Shown: positions 36,937 to 46,034 of the stretch, one piece after another
How the letters are laid out: every line of letters starts with the position of its first letter
How positions within the stretch are numbered: position 1 is the stretch's first letter
NCBI GenBank assembly: GCA_019244055.1
Contig: JAFATG010000179.1
Location: 1 to 56,111 of the forward strand
DNA: 56,111 nt
Source: Acidobacteriaceae bacterium
GTDB lineage: Bacteria > Acidobacteriota > Terriglobia > Bryobacterales > Bryobacteraceae
Direction: 5' to 3'
Notes under the pieces: model-generated
What the model saw: only the letters and a program-made list of their open reading frames with translations
Databases searched by the model: none
What the model was told of the DNA's origin: nothing
Made by a program: the position numbers and the translations under genes

Positions 36937-38103
36937 ATGCTTCGCACATCGAGGAGCTTCTGTCTTCTCAGCTTCGCGATACAGTCAGTAATCTGTCTTG
37001 CTCAGCAGCCTCAACAGCCGCAACCGCCTCAGCCATTGCCGACACCCGCGATGACCGGTCCGCTGCAGACAGCCCCGCCCTTCGCCTTCGATGCCGGGCC
37101 GTTTGGCAAACTCGATCTCACGGGTGTCATCAGCGGCATAGGCCTGGTGCAAAGCAATCACGTGCCCGGCGATGAGACTGCGCAGGCGGATCTGAGTAAC
37201 GGTCAGGTATTCGTTCAGAAGACGGAGGGGTGGTGGCAATTTTATCTCCAGGCGGGCGCTTACAATATTCCGATCCTTGGCACGCCGTTCCTCTCCACCG
37301 CCGACACGATCAGCGACTTCTGGGGCCCGCTGCCGGTGGCTTTCTTGAAACTGGTTCCGACGAAGGCCGTGTCCATCCTGATCGGCAAGCTCCCCTCGCT
37401 CATCGGCGCCGAATCCACCTTCGACTTCCAAAACATGAACATTGAGCGTGGGCTTTTGTGGAACCAGGAGAACTCCGTCGATCGCGGACTACAGGTAAAT
37501 GGCAGCTTTGGTAAGCTCACCGCCTCATTCAGCTGGAACGACGGCTTCTATTCCAATCGATATAGCTGGCTGACGGGGTCCTTGGCCTATGCCTTCAATG
37601 CCGCCAACACGTTGTCATTCGACGCTGGTGGGAACCTGGGACAAACCGCTTTTCGGACTTCGGCTACGCCCGTACAAGACAACGGAAGCATCTATAACTT
37701 GATCTACACCTACACGAAAGGGAACTGGATCATCCAGCCGTACTTTCAATTCACCGATGTGCCTACAAACCAGAAGATCGGCATCCTGCAAGGCGCTGCG
37801 ACGCGGGGCGGGGCACTGTTAGTGAACTACAACTTTCCACACCACCTCTCCCTTGCGGGCAGGGGAGAGTACATTTCGAGCACCGGAACCGCCAGTGAGC
37901 ACGGTGTCGATTTGCTCTTCGGTCCAGGTAGCGGAGGCTGGTCACTCACCGTGACGCCGACCTTCCAGGACCATGCGTTTTTTGTTCGGGGGGACTTTTC
38001 CCTAGTTCAGGCGACGAGGCTCACCCCCGGTAACGGCTTTGGTCAGTCGGGTACGAACCGAAACCAAGCCCGGGGGGTGATTGAAGCAGGATTTATGTTT
38101 TGA
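36937..38103 (+). CDS. Outer membrane beta-barrel porin (OmpL/BBP2-like) at the end of the kdp operon
   Basis: The 388-residue protein follows kdpC by 14 bases. It has a signal peptide, a Gln/Pro-rich start of the mature part, then alternating strands: FDLTGVISG-type repeats, GWWQFYLQAGAYNIPILGTP, AESTFDFQNMNIERGLLW and a C-terminal Phe (VIEAGFMF). This fits the putative beta-barrel porin-2 family. Placed in the kdp unit, it may let potassium or other small ions through the outer membrane when potassium is scarce, but this is inference from position. No strong ribosome site precedes the ATG, so coupling with kdpC is likely. Confidence 0.75.
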   Translation: MLRTSRSFCLLSFAIQSVICLAQQPQQPQPPQPLPTPAMTGPLQTAPPFAFDAGPFGKLDLTGVISGIGLVQSNHVPGDETAQADLSNGQVFVQKTEGWWQFYLQAGAYNIPILGTPFLSTADTISDFWGPLPVAFLKLVPTKAVSILIGKLPSLIGAESTFDFQNMNIERGLLWNQENSVDRGLQVNGSFGKLTASFSWNDGFYSNRYSWLTGSLAYAFNAANTLSFDAGGNLGQTAFRTSATPVQDNGSIYNLIYTYTKGNWIIQPYFQFTDVPTNQKIGILQGAATRGGALLVNYNFPHHLSLAGRGEYISSTGTASEHGVDLLFGPGSGGWSLTVTPTFQDHAFFVRGDFSLVQATRLTPGNGFGQSGTNRNQARGVIEAGFMF

Positions 38104-38126
38104 TGTAGCGCGAACGAATTACATCA
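38101..38126. terminator. Inverted repeat at the end of the porin gene
   Basis: TGATGTA (38101-38107, including the stop codon) pairs with TACATCA (38120-38126) around 12 bases. No T-run follows. It sits between the converging porin gene and the small leftward gene at 38127, a usual place for a shared terminator, but the stem is short. Confidence 0.3.
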
Positions 38127-38396
38127 TCAGCTCTGCGGAGCAAAAATAACGTCGCAGCCTGCTCGCCTCAACCGCTTTGCTAAACGCTTTTCACGCGTAA
38201 AGCATCCATCGCGGCCGCCAATCACAACGATTGAATGCGGGGAAAGGGCCTCTTTCACGCAATCCCAGACATCTCTGCACAGCCGAATGTAGAACCACTT
38301 TGTGAGCACGCCCCGGATGGAAAGCGTCCGGAACTGCTTGAGCCGGCAATCCAAATCGACGGGCGGACAGTCAATGTCGAGCGGATAAGGTGACAA
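38127..38396 (-). CDS. Possible small protein, unknown function
   Basis: The frame gives 89 residues beginning at TTG. It has a region LCRDVWDCVKEALSPHSIVVIGGRDGCFTREKRLAKRLRRAGCDVIFAPQ, with a hydrophobic strand, a Gly-Gly turn and a basic helix, which looks like real protein rather than antisense. No ribosome site is visible and there is no ATG, so the start is doubtful. No family can be named with confidence. It converges on the kdp-operon porin gene. Confidence 0.4.
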   Translation of the reverse strand: MSPYPLDIDCPPVDLDCRLKQFRTLSIRGVLTKWFYIRLCRDVWDCVKEALSPHSIVVIGGRDGCFTREKRLAKRLRRAGCDVIFAPQS

Positions 38397-38683
38397 TCTG
38401 CGTACGAGAATCCGAACGTGTGCTTTGAGCTGCCCTGCGAGTTCCGGTGCGTCTTAAGGCGGCGAGCGTTCCCGATACGGTCGTGAACAAAACCGTAACG
38501 CACAACGCATTTGCCTCCTCGATGGTGGAAGATTTCGATGCAGGCGTAAACAGCACAGGCGCGCTTGGTTGTGAGCTGTGCGCCGGGCGATGGTTGATTA
38601 AATGCACCCGCCTTCAAGCGTAGAAGGAAATTGTTAAGGAGGGTCTTAGACGCAGCTAAACATAGCCTAAAGACGGATCTGCT
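38397..38683. other. Intergenic stretch without a recognised gene
   Basis: About 290 bases lie between the small leftward frame at 38127-38396 and the stop of the ADOP permease at 38684. A leftward frame covering part of it has no signal peptide, family motif or ribosome site. I see no repeat, operator palindrome or RNA gene. Confidence 0.5.
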
Positions 38684-41218
38684 TTATTCATCTCTTAACG
38701 CACTCAAAGGATCCGTAGTCACCGCTCGTCTGCTGGGCACTGCTGCTGCAACCGCCGCACATAGAAGCACGATCATAACGGCGGCGCAGAGTGACAGCGC
38801 ATCCAATGGTTCTATCCCGTAAAGCAGGTGCCGCGTTACTCGCAAGACCAAGGCGCAGATGGCGAGCCCTGCTACCAACCCAATCCCCACTGGCCGCAGC
38901 GTCCGGGCACAAACGGTCTGCACAATATGGCGCACACGCGCACCGACCGCGATGCGAATCCCGAGCTCCCGAGTCCTGCGCGCGACCGAGTAACTGAGGG
39001 CTCCATATAACCCAAGCGTTGACAGTGTCAAAGCAGTTACTGCAAAGAACAGCGAGAGTAGCGCGACGAGCCTCTCCTGCCACATAGAGTTCTGCACTTC
39101 CTGCTCGAGGGTCCCGGCCTCCATTATGGGAACGGTCGGGTCAAGACTTCGCAGAACGCTGGTTACCGAACGAATGATCCGCTCTGGTTCGCCGTACGTC
39201 CGCACATAGAGCGTCACTGGCTGGCCATCCCTTTCGGTCAGAAGTCCGTACCATGTCGGCGGGCTCGGCTCGCGCATCGATCTGTACTTCGCCATGCCGG
39301 CCACACCGACGATAACAGCCCGCGGCGGTTTGGTTCCGTCTGTTCCTAAAACCAGGAACTTGCCGATGGGGTTTTGTCCCGGGAAGAGAAGCTCCGCCAA
39401 AGCGCGGTTCACTACAACCGGAGCTGGTTTGTGATCTCGGTCGCTCAATCGGAGATCCCGGCCCGCGAGCAACGGAGTTCCCGTCGCCTCGAAGTAGCCA
39501 GGCGACACATAATTGACGCTCGTATTTAGATAAGTGGTGCGCGGCAGAACCACTCCCTGCGGTGCCACGGTCGCCTTGAGACCGGCGCCTCGCATCAGCC
39601 CGCGTCCGCTATAGGCAACCGCACGTACGCCAGGCAGTGCGCGAACCATCTCTTCCAATCGCCGCATCAATGTAGCGGTTTGTGTGTCCGAATAGCCGGC
39701 ATGACTCGTATCGACCGTGAAGCCGATAATGTGCGCCCGATCGAAACCCGGATTCAAATGCTCCAGGTTCCAGAACGTGCGCAGCATCAGTCCCGCTGCC
39801 GCCATCAATACGATGCTGAGCGTCACCTGCACCCCGATCAACCCGATACCCGGAATGTGCATCGTCCCTCGGCCTCTGTTTCCCTTCAACTCGGAATTGA
39901 GATCAGGGCGCGTGCGCAGAAAGCCGGGAACTAGGCCGAAGATTAAGACGCATACTGCGCAAAGCGCGGTCGCAAACAGCAGAACTCGTTCGTCCGGCGC
40001 GACGTTCACAATGCGCGGGCTCACGTATTGCGCCATATCCCTCGCCGCTGGCAAGAGCAGCACCAGAAAGGGTGACAACAGATCTGCTATGGCGATCCCC
40101 AGCAAGGCGCCAGGTACAGCCAGCAATATGTTCTCGGCCAGCGCTTGCCGCAGAATCCGCCAGCGGCTGGCTCCTAGCGAGAGCCGTAACGCCATCTCTC
40201 TTCGGCGCTCCTCGGATTTCGCTAAAAGCAGTCCCGCGATATTGGCACAAACGCCCCCAAAAAGGAACGCAACTGCGCCCAGCAAAAGCTTCAGCGCGAG
40301 ACCGAACTGCGCTCGCAAGTGGGAAACACCTTGCCCCACTGGCTCGAGCGCCATCCAGCTCGACTTGAGTTCCCGAAGCCATTCATCGATCATTTGCTTC
40401 GATTCAGGCTGTTGCCGTCGTGCGTTCAATTCTGCTACCTCGCGCCGATCCACCTCCCGCGAGTCCGCCTCAATAGCTTTCGCTGCCGCGCGGGGCGGGA
40501 CGCCCGGCCGTAATCGCACGAGCAATTCGAACCCAAGCCCGGAAGCGCCACGCGAAACCTCCACGACATCCGTCACTCCATGGCCGGTCAGGATTCGCGC
40601 TGCCGAAATCGGCATTCGGAGATCCGGCGCCCTCTCGATATCAATGCTGTGGAATTCTCGCCGCAACACGCCTACGATCAGAAACGGAAACTTCTTCAAG
40701 CGCAGTCTGCGACCAATTACTGCTGGATCGCGATCGAACTGGGATTCCCAGAACTGGTAGCTTAAAACGACCGCGATATCCGATGTCGCCCTTGCGTCTG
40801 CTTCTGTAAGCACGCGGCCTAAGAAGGCACGCACTCCAAGGCTTGAAAAATAGTTTGGCGATACGATCTGGGGCATAACCAGGCGCACGGCCCTCGATTC
40901 GCCCAGGGGAACCAAGTTTCCTTCGTCAAATACCTCCTCGCCTATAACATCGGAGAACAGATCACTTCGGGCACGCAGCGAATCGTACTGCCGGTAGCTG
41001 AACGACGTATCCGGGGATACCTGCTGCGGATAATTCCTCTCAAGGAGATATAAATTTTGCGGATCTTGCACTGGCAGGGGTTTCAGCAGCAACGTGTTGA
41101 CGAAGCTGAATATCAACGTCGTTGAGCCGATCCCAATCGCTACCAGCAGCATGACTATGGCGCTAAACAGTTTCCTTTGCCGCGTCTGGCGAAAACCGTA
41201 TTCAATATCGCGCCACAT
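38684..41218 (-). CDS. ADOP-type FtsX/MacB-like permease, copy 1
   Basis: The 844-residue protein begins with a leading WRDIEYGFRQTRQRKLFSA segment and a first helix, then a MacB-type periplasmic domain. Two FtsX-like permease domains follow: one around residues 300-440 with EERRREMALRLSLGASRWRI, and one in the C-terminal 120 residues with RTRELGIRIAVGARVRHI. The two-permease-domain layout is the acidobacterial duplicated orphan permease (ADOP) family. No ATPase gene is adjacent, so the partner ATPase lies elsewhere or is shared. It is divergent from the alcohol dehydrogenase gene with only 46 bases between start codons. Confidence 0.88.
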   Translation of the reverse strand: MWRDIEYGFRQTRQRKLFSAIVMLLVAIGIGSTTLIFSFVNTLLLKPLPVQDPQNLYLLERNYPQQVSPDTSFSYRQYDSLRARSDLFSDVIGEEVFDEGNLVPLGESRAVRLVMPQIVSPNYFSSLGVRAFLGRVLTEADARATSDIAVVLSYQFWESQFDRDPAVIGRRLRLKKFPFLIVGVLRREFHSIDIERAPDLRMPISAARILTGHGVTDVVEVSRGASGLGFELLVRLRPGVPPRAAAKAIEADSREVDRREVAELNARRQQPESKQMIDEWLRELKSSWMALEPVGQGVSHLRAQFGLALKLLLGAVAFLFGGVCANIAGLLLAKSEERRREMALRLSLGASRWRILRQALAENILLAVPGALLGIAIADLLSPFLVLLLPAARDMAQYVSPRIVNVAPDERVLLFATALCAVCVLIFGLVPGFLRTRPDLNSELKGNRGRGTMHIPGIGLIGVQVTLSIVLMAAAGLMLRTFWNLEHLNPGFDRAHIIGFTVDTSHAGYSDTQTATLMRRLEEMVRALPGVRAVAYSGRGLMRGAGLKATVAPQGVVLPRTTYLNTSVNYVSPGYFEATGTPLLAGRDLRLSDRDHKPAPVVVNRALAELLFPGQNPIGKFLVLGTDGTKPPRAVIVGVAGMAKYRSMREPSPPTWYGLLTERDGQPVTLYVRTYGEPERIIRSVTSVLRSLDPTVPIMEAGTLEQEVQNSMWQERLVALLSLFFAVTALTLSTLGLYGALSYSVARRTRELGIRIAVGARVRHIVQTVCARTLRPVGIGLVAGLAICALVLRVTRHLLYGIEPLDALSLCAAVMIVLLCAAVAAAVPSRRAVTTDPLSALRDE

Positions 41219-41264
41219 GCGCTCTCGTCCCGGTTACAGTTTAAGGATAGGAGAAATATCCGAC

Positions 41265-42380
41265 ATGAGCGAGATAACCTCAACCGCTACCCTGGACGCG
41301 GAGAGCCGCTCGGGGCTTCGCGGCACCTATCAAGCGAAGGCGTACGCGGCCCAGAGCGAAATATCGGGCTTGGCACGCACTTCGATACATCGCCGTAACC
41401 CGCAGCCTCAGGACATACAGCTTGAGATTCTCTACTGTGGAGTCTGCCACTCCGATTTGCACCAGGTAAGAAATGAATGGAAAAGTGTAGTGCCCACTGT
41501 TTATCCGTGCGTTCCCGGCCATGAAATTGTGGGTCGCGTGGTGAAGACCGGAAGCGCTGTTAAGAAGTTCAAGGAGGGTGATCTTGGCGCGGTTGGCTGC
41601 ATGGTGGGCTCTTGCGGCGTTTGCGCCAACTGCCGGGAAGGACTCGAGCAGTACTGCGAAAAATTTCCAATCCTCACCTACAACGGCGAAGACACGGTTC
41701 TCGGAGGTGTAACCTACGGCGGCTACTCGGAAAGCATAGTGGTGGATGAAGCGTTCGCGTTGCGAGTGTCTGATAGGCTTGATCCCGCTGCTACCGCTCC
41801 GTTGCTGTGCGCGGGCATTACCACATATTCTCCGCTGCGCCATTGGAATGTGCGGAAGCGACAGAAGCTGGGCGTGGTGGGGCTCGGCGGTCTGGGACAT
41901 ATGGCTTTGAAGTTCGGCAATGCTTTCGGAGCGCACGTTGTGCTGTTTACGACCTCGCCGAGCAAAACCGCGGATGCACTGCGCCTCGGCGCGCATGAAG
42001 TCGTGCTGTCAAAGAATGAAGCGGAGATGCAGAAGCACGTTGGCAGCTTCGACTTCATCCTAGACGCGGTCTCGGCCGACCACGACGTGAGCGCATACCT
42101 GAACCTTCTCAAACGGGATGGAACGCTAACACTCGTGGGCTTGCCTTCCAATCCCATACCTGTTCCGGCCTTTGGACTGATCATGGGCAGGAAGCAACTG
42201 TCAGGCTCCGCGATCGGCGGGATTCTGGAAACGCAGGAGATGCTGGATTTTTGCGCAGATAATGGCATTACCTGCGACATAGAGTTGATTCGCATCCAGC
42301 AAATCAATGAAGCCTACAATCGACTGGTCAGAGGCGACGTGAGGTACCGGTTCGTCATCGACATGGTTTCTCTGAAGTAA
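41265..42380 (+). CDS. Zinc-dependent alcohol dehydrogenase (YahK/cinnamyl-alcohol-type)
   Basis: The ATG at 41265 gives 371 residues; the longer frame overlaps the divergent permease gene and is unlikely. Catalytic zinc ligands appear in CGVCHSDLH and GHEIVGRVV. The structural zinc lobe has the spaced Cys set in GSCGVCANCREGLEQYC. The NAD(P) domain shows GVVGLGGLGHMALKF. The pattern fits medium-chain reductases acting on aldehydes with NADPH. The N-terminal 25 residues before the ADH core are longer than usual. It has no operon partner; it may detoxify aldehydes. Confidence 0.92.
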   Translation: MSEITSTATLDAESRSGLRGTYQAKAYAAQSEISGLARTSIHRRNPQPQDIQLEILYCGVCHSDLHQVRNEWKSVVPTVYPCVPGHEIVGRVVKTGSAVKKFKEGDLGAVGCMVGSCGVCANCREGLEQYCEKFPILTYNGEDTVLGGVTYGGYSESIVVDEAFALRVSDRLDPAATAPLLCAGITTYSPLRHWNVRKRQKLGVVGLGGLGHMALKFGNAFGAHVVLFTTSPSKTADALRLGAHEVVLSKNEAEMQKHVGSFDFILDAVSADHDVSAYLNLLKRDGTLTLVGLPSNPIPVPAFGLIMGRKQLSGSAIGGILETQEMLDFCADNGITCDIELIRIQQINEAYNRLVRGDVRYRFVIDMVSLK

Positions 42381-42417
42381 ACAGAGGGGCTAAACTACAG
42401 CGGCTTCCGCGCTTCAA

Positions 42418-43098
42418 TTATTTCGTCTGCGTCGCCCCGCCGTACTTGGTGAGCGCGTCGAGGAAACCTGTGGCCGCGGCTGGCGGCTGCACCTTCCCGG
42501 TCAGGATATCTTTGTTGTCTTCTTTTTTTCCGTAGAGTGCCTGATTCACGTCGGTATCGGGACGCAGGGTACCGCTTTGAAGCGACAGTCCTCCGAATAC
42601 ACCTTGAGATCGCGACCACGACAAAATATCGGCGCGCATGGTAGCGTCAGTTTGAGCGGTGGCATCGCGGCCCACCGGTCCGGCCGCTCCTGACGCCTCG
42701 GCGCCTAAAGTGAACTTGCTGGCAAGCAGACCCTTCTGCCCCTTTTCGCTCATCACCAGCATCACGATGTCAGTTGTGGAGGCGCCAATCTGCAGACCAA
42801 ATCCGCCCCCTTCGACGCGCATGGCTCCAGGAGCCGTCCAACCTCCGCTAGGGTTCCTGCACGACGCAAATCCGCGGCCGTATTTCGCCGAGAATACAAA
42901 CCCGCCTTTCTTCATGCTTGGAATCACTACCACGCAAAAAGCCTTTTGAAAGAGACTGCTCGGAATCGATTTATCTCCGGCGTTCATTAGTTCGTTCAGG
43001 GCGCTTGTACATTCGTTCAGCCGTTGCGTGTCCGATTCGGCGGCACAAAGAAAAAGCGGTACAACCAACAACGGAATCATCAGAAGCCTGGCCAGCAT
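42418..43098 (-). CDS. SYLF-domain lipid-binding protein (YSC84-like), secreted
   Basis: Starting at the ATG at 43098 (226 residues), it has a signal peptide (ARLLMIPLLVVPLFLCAAE) and the SYLF domain. SIPSSLFQKAFCVVVIPSMKKGGFVFSAKYGRG, then GGFGLQIGASTTDIVMLVMSEKG and LGAEASGAAGPVGRDA, are classic. The domain binds phosphoinositides or other lipids; in bacteria the role is unclear, probably in the periplasm or envelope. It ends with a Pro/Ala tail. The gene converges on the alcohol dehydrogenase gene. Confidence 0.88.
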   Translation of the reverse strand: MLARLLMIPLLVVPLFLCAAESDTQRLNECTSALNELMNAGDKSIPSSLFQKAFCVVVIPSMKKGGFVFSAKYGRGFASCRNPSGGWTAPGAMRVEGGGFGLQIGASTTDIVMLVMSEKGQKGLLASKFTLGAEASGAAGPVGRDATAQTDATMRADILSWSRSQGVFGGLSLQSGTLRPDTDVNQALYGKKEDNKDILTGKVQPPAAATGFLDALTKYGGATQTK

Positions 43099-43257
43099 AG
43101 ATACATTCTTCCTCCGGTCCTGAGATGCGATCTCGGCAAGGACGTTTCCTTTTTGACATTCGGCTGTATTCCTCCCTGCCACGATCGCTATTCGACGGAG
43201 ACTACCGGGTGATGGCCAATGCCGGCAGCCCAGCTCCCCAGACCGGAGTTGTAACGG

Positions 43258-43614
43258 CTACCTTCTCGAAGCTAGATACGAGCACTTTGCCCCGGGTTTC
43301 GCCTCCTTCACGGTCGGCAGCGATAGAGACGCGTCGTGACTCCCTAAACTGTCCCAAACCTCGGTCACCCATAGCACGTTTTCGTCCGCAGAGTCGTTGG
43401 CCACAACGTAGCCGAAACACCCGGGCATATCAGCCGCGCTGCCTCTCAAGACGTCGATCATTTCGTCGCGCTTACCCGGATGAACCGTTATCCTCGCAAT
43501 GAGTCCATACATGCCACTCGCCTCCTGTGAACCCGCTAAAACGGGAGTGACCGTAATCGCACCCAGGTATTCCAGGAATCTTCGCCGGTCCATTTGCAAT
43601 GTCGGGGTTAGCAT
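43258..43614 (-). CDS. Exported ABM-type monooxygenase (putative quinol monooxygenase)
   Basis: The 118-residue protein has a twin-arginine-like signal (MDRRRFLEYLGAITVTPVLA). A single antibiotic-biosynthesis-monooxygenase domain follows, with a strand at YGLIARITVHPGKRDEMIDVL, GCFGYVVANDSADENVLWVTEVWDS and the terminal AKCSYL strand. The fold forms dimers and often oxidises quinols or helps haem breakdown. The exact substrate is unknown. ATG at 43593 is an alternative start. No partner gene. Confidence 0.82.
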   Translation of the reverse strand: MLTPTLQMDRRRFLEYLGAITVTPVLAGSQEASGMYGLIARITVHPGKRDEMIDVLRGSAADMPGCFGYVVANDSADENVLWVTEVWDSLGSHDASLSLPTVKEAKPGAKCSYLASRR

Positions 43615-43708
43615 GTAGCTTCGGGCCCACAGTGAGCTAAACTGCCTTTGCTTCTAATAAGCGCCGAGCCAATGGACCCCGCAACCTGTACCGAATTCCC
43701 TCGCCTTG

Positions 43709-44191
43709 ATGCAATCACCAGCGATTGAAAGGTTTCTTACGGTCATATTGCTTTCGCTTCCTGGCGCGGGCCACGGTAATTGCGCCTCAACCGTCGCCCA
43801 GGACGTGCAGGCGTTGCGGAGCATGACAACGTGGCAGATCTCAGAGCCAACCTGGCAAGAGGCGCCCGCTCAAGCTTGCGGGATCGGAAATCTTCCGGGC
43901 TACAAACGATATCGCATGGACCACGGCGTTTCTCCGAAGCTGAGCGATAAGCGAGCAACTTCTCAGACGGCAGCGTTCGACCATAGGGTGGTTGCATTCC
44001 TGGAATCTCGCGGCTGGTCGCGCATGGACATCGGACCGAACGACGGCGGAATCCCCAATTTGAAACGATGCTACAAAAAGCAGGACGCCGTCGTGCAGAT
44101 TTATGAAACAACCGCACGGTGCACCATGAATACGCCCTGCAGGGCGTACGACGGATTTGCCGTAAGTTTCTATCTGCCACAGGCCAAATAG
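43709..44191 (+). CDS. Secreted hypothetical protein
   Basis: The 160-residue product has a short hydrophobic leader (FLTVILLSLPGAG) and a mature part with four or more Cys residues (QACGIGNLPGYKRY, NLKRCYKKQDAVV, ARCTMNTPCRAYDG) that could form disulphides outside the cytoplasm. A C-terminal strand pair VVQIYETTARC and GFAVSFYLPQ suggests a small globular domain. No family was recognised. It is followed by the YcaQ-like gene after 33 bases, but a functional link is unclear. Confidence 0.55.
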   Translation: MQSPAIERFLTVILLSLPGAGHGNCASTVAQDVQALRSMTTWQISEPTWQEAPAQACGIGNLPGYKRYRMDHGVSPKLSDKRATSQTAAFDHRVVAFLESRGWSRMDIGPNDGGIPNLKRCYKKQDAVVQIYETTARCTMNTPCRAYDGFAVSFYLPQAK

Positions 44192-44224
44192 AGCCGGAGG
44201 ATCCGCTGGGTCGGAATTAGCGTC

Positions 44225-45490
44225 ATGCCCGTCACCCTCTCGTTGTCCGAGGCGCGCCGCCTCGCCATCGCTTCACAGGGATTCCACACGAGACCTTCGA
44301 ATCCCTCGATAGCGCACGTCCGCAAGCTGGCGGCACGTCTGCATGCATTCCAGATCGATTCAGTGAACGTACTTGTCCGCGCCCATTACGTTCCGGCATT
44401 CGCGCGTCTCGGTCGTTATCGGATCGAGGCGCTCGACTCCCTGGCGTACGATAAGCGCGAGCTCTTCGAATACTGGGGACACGAGGCGTGCCTGATGCCG
44501 ATCTCGCTGTATCCACTCGTGCGGTATCGCATGCACAAGCACAGGGATCGAACCCAGGAGTACATGCGGTCCGAGGAGGGCGGCTACATGGCAAAGGTTT
44601 ACGCCGAAGTCGCCGAGCGGGGACCCATTACTGCCGGTGAGCTGTCGAATCCTGGCGAACGCTCTGGCGGCTGGTGGAGCTGGTGGGGGTCGGGCAACGG
44701 GAAGGCAACATTGGAACATCTGTACGACTGCGGGCTTGTCGCCATCGCTGGCCGTCGCGGCTTCGAGCGCCTTTACGACATCACGGAGCGGGTCATTCCT
44801 CGGGCCGCGCTCGATGCACCAGTACCGCTGCGCGAGGAAGCAATGAAGAGATTGATCTGCCTCGCGGCCACGGCTTGTGGCATCGGTACGTTCCGTGACA
44901 TCACCGGTTACTTCAACATCGACGGCTGGCGCGATCGAATGCCGGCAGGGCCGCGGTGGACGTGGCCGAAGACTCGGGGCGGCCGGCGCGCTGTGCCGAT
45001 TGTGAAGCGGCTCGTGTCGGAACTCGTCGAGGAAAAGCGCCTCGTACCGGCACACGTCGAGGGCTGGAAGGACCCGGCTTATCTGCACCCGCGGGCGCGC
45101 ATCCCGCGGAGCGTCGAGGCGCGCGGACTTGTCACGCCGTTCGATTCGCTCGTTTGGGAGCGTAGTCGCATTGAGCGGCTTTTTGGGATGAAGTACACGA
45201 TCGAGATGTACGTGCCGCCGCCCAAACGGGTTTACGGCTATTATGTGTGTCCCTTTCTGCTCGGCGATACCCTTGTTGCTCGCTGCGACCTTAAGGCCGA
45301 CCGTGCGCGCAAGACCCTAATGGTTCAGAGCGCGTTCCTGGAGCCCGGACAGAATGCGCGCCGCGTGGTCTTGGACCTGCTAGACGAGCTCCGGAGCATG
45401 CAGGCGTGGCTCGAACTCGATCGCATCGAGGTGAGCGAGCGCGGTGATCTCGCCGCGATACTGCGTAGGAGTATGAGGTGCCGCGGCTGA
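44225..45490 (+). CDS. YcaQ/AlkX-like winged-helix DNA glycosylase
   Basis: The 421-residue protein fits the HTH_42 (YcaQ) family, whose members unhook interstrand crosslinks and remove alkylated bases. The catalytic Q-x-D motif is Gln43 and Asp45 (HAFQIDSVNVL). Downstream are LFEYWGHEACLMPISLYPL, winged-helix segments with RGPITAGELSNPG, and PFDSLVWERSRIERLFGM. Length is normal. The GC-rich arginine content is like its neighbours. It stands next to hicBA, transcribed toward it, but there is no obvious common operon. Confidence 0.88.
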   Translation: MPVTLSLSEARRLAIASQGFHTRPSNPSIAHVRKLAARLHAFQIDSVNVLVRAHYVPAFARLGRYRIEALDSLAYDKRELFEYWGHEACLMPISLYPLVRYRMHKHRDRTQEYMRSEEGGYMAKVYAEVAERGPITAGELSNPGERSGGWWSWWGSGNGKATLEHLYDCGLVAIAGRRGFERLYDITERVIPRAALDAPVPLREEAMKRLICLAATACGIGTFRDITGYFNIDGWRDRMPAGPRWTWPKTRGGRRAVPIVKRLVSELVEEKRLVPAHVEGWKDPAYLHPRARIPRSVEARGLVTPFDSLVWERSRIERLFGMKYTIEMYVPPPKRVYGYYVCPFLLGDTLVARCDLKADRARKTLMVQSAFLEPGQNARRVVLDLLDELRSMQAWLELDRIEVSERGDLAAILRRSMRCRG

Positions 45491-45588
45491 ACCCGCAAAC
45501 CCAAGCAATTTACGCATCTAAAGCGCGGACGATGAAACAGAAACCGCACAGCTCGGCGGTCTAGAATCGCAGCAGCGCCTACGCTTCT

Positions 45589-45828
45589 TTAGAGAGTACG
45601 GATGAGCTCCTCTCGAGACACTCCTTTATGCTGTGTAATTGCCCGCAAAATGGAATTGAGTGTGCCAATTCGGATCGGATTGTGGGAGGGGACGGCTATT
45701 CGCTGATGGCTGGGCTCGCTCGTTTCGAGAACTATGTGACTGCCGACCTGATGGACCTTGATATATTGCCATTCCCGACAGAGGACACTTACAAGATGTT
45801 GCCCTGAGATGTCCCGAGGGATTCTCAT
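45589..45828 (-). CDS. hicA: HicA-family mRNA interferase toxin
   Basis: The 79-residue protein has the double-stranded RNA-binding-like HicA fold. It has a first helix with GQHLVSVLCREWQ, the strand YIKVHQVGSHIVLE containing the G-S-H catalytic His, and PSHNPIRIGTLNSIL. HicA cleaves mRNA to arrest growth. Its ATG overlaps the stop codon of the hicB antitoxin gene (ATGA), so the pair is co-translated in antitoxin-first order. It converges on the YcaQ gene. Confidence 0.85.
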   Translation of the reverse strand: MRIPRDISGQHLVSVLCREWQYIKVHQVGSHIVLETSEPSHQRIAVPSHNPIRIGTLNSILRAITQHKGVSREELIRTL

Positions 45829-46034
45829 GCAACCGACATTACTTCGTCGCGAACAAGATGCAGACGAACGGTCCTCGGTGCGGTTCTGTCGAAATAGAAT
45901 GCATTCACAGCTTCACGAACGTTGCGGCGAAGCTCGTCCCAAGAATCCCCTTCGGTGAAAATGTTCTCGGTGAGGCATTCGGCACAAAAACCGCCGTCTG
46001 GCTCCTGCAGTACTTCAAAAACGAGTTCCTCCAT
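45825..46034 (-). CDS. hicB: HicB-like antitoxin
   Basis: The ATG at 46034 gives 69 residues: VFEVLQEPDGGFCAECLTENIFTEGDSWDELRRNVREAVNAFYFD, the partial RNase H-like fold of HicB. It lacks the C-terminal helix-turn-helix or ribbon-helix-helix domain that many HicB proteins carry, so autoregulation by DNA binding must come from elsewhere or from a short form. A weak GGGG motif precedes the start. It pairs with the hicA toxin through an ATGA overlap. A longer frame to 46241 lacks family similarity. Confidence 0.82.
   Translation of the reverse strand: MEELVFEVLQEPDGGFCAECLTENIFTEGDSWDELRRNVREAVNAFYFDRTAPRTVRLHLVRDEVMSVA

Noticed and set aside
39717-40760. Long rightward open frame
   Set aside because: It lies antisense inside the ADOP permease gene and has low-complexity Arg/Ser/Pro text with no family motif.
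41094-41264. Longer start for the alcohol dehydrogenase
   Set aside because: This part overlaps the divergent permease gene and is not like the dehydrogenase family N-terminus.
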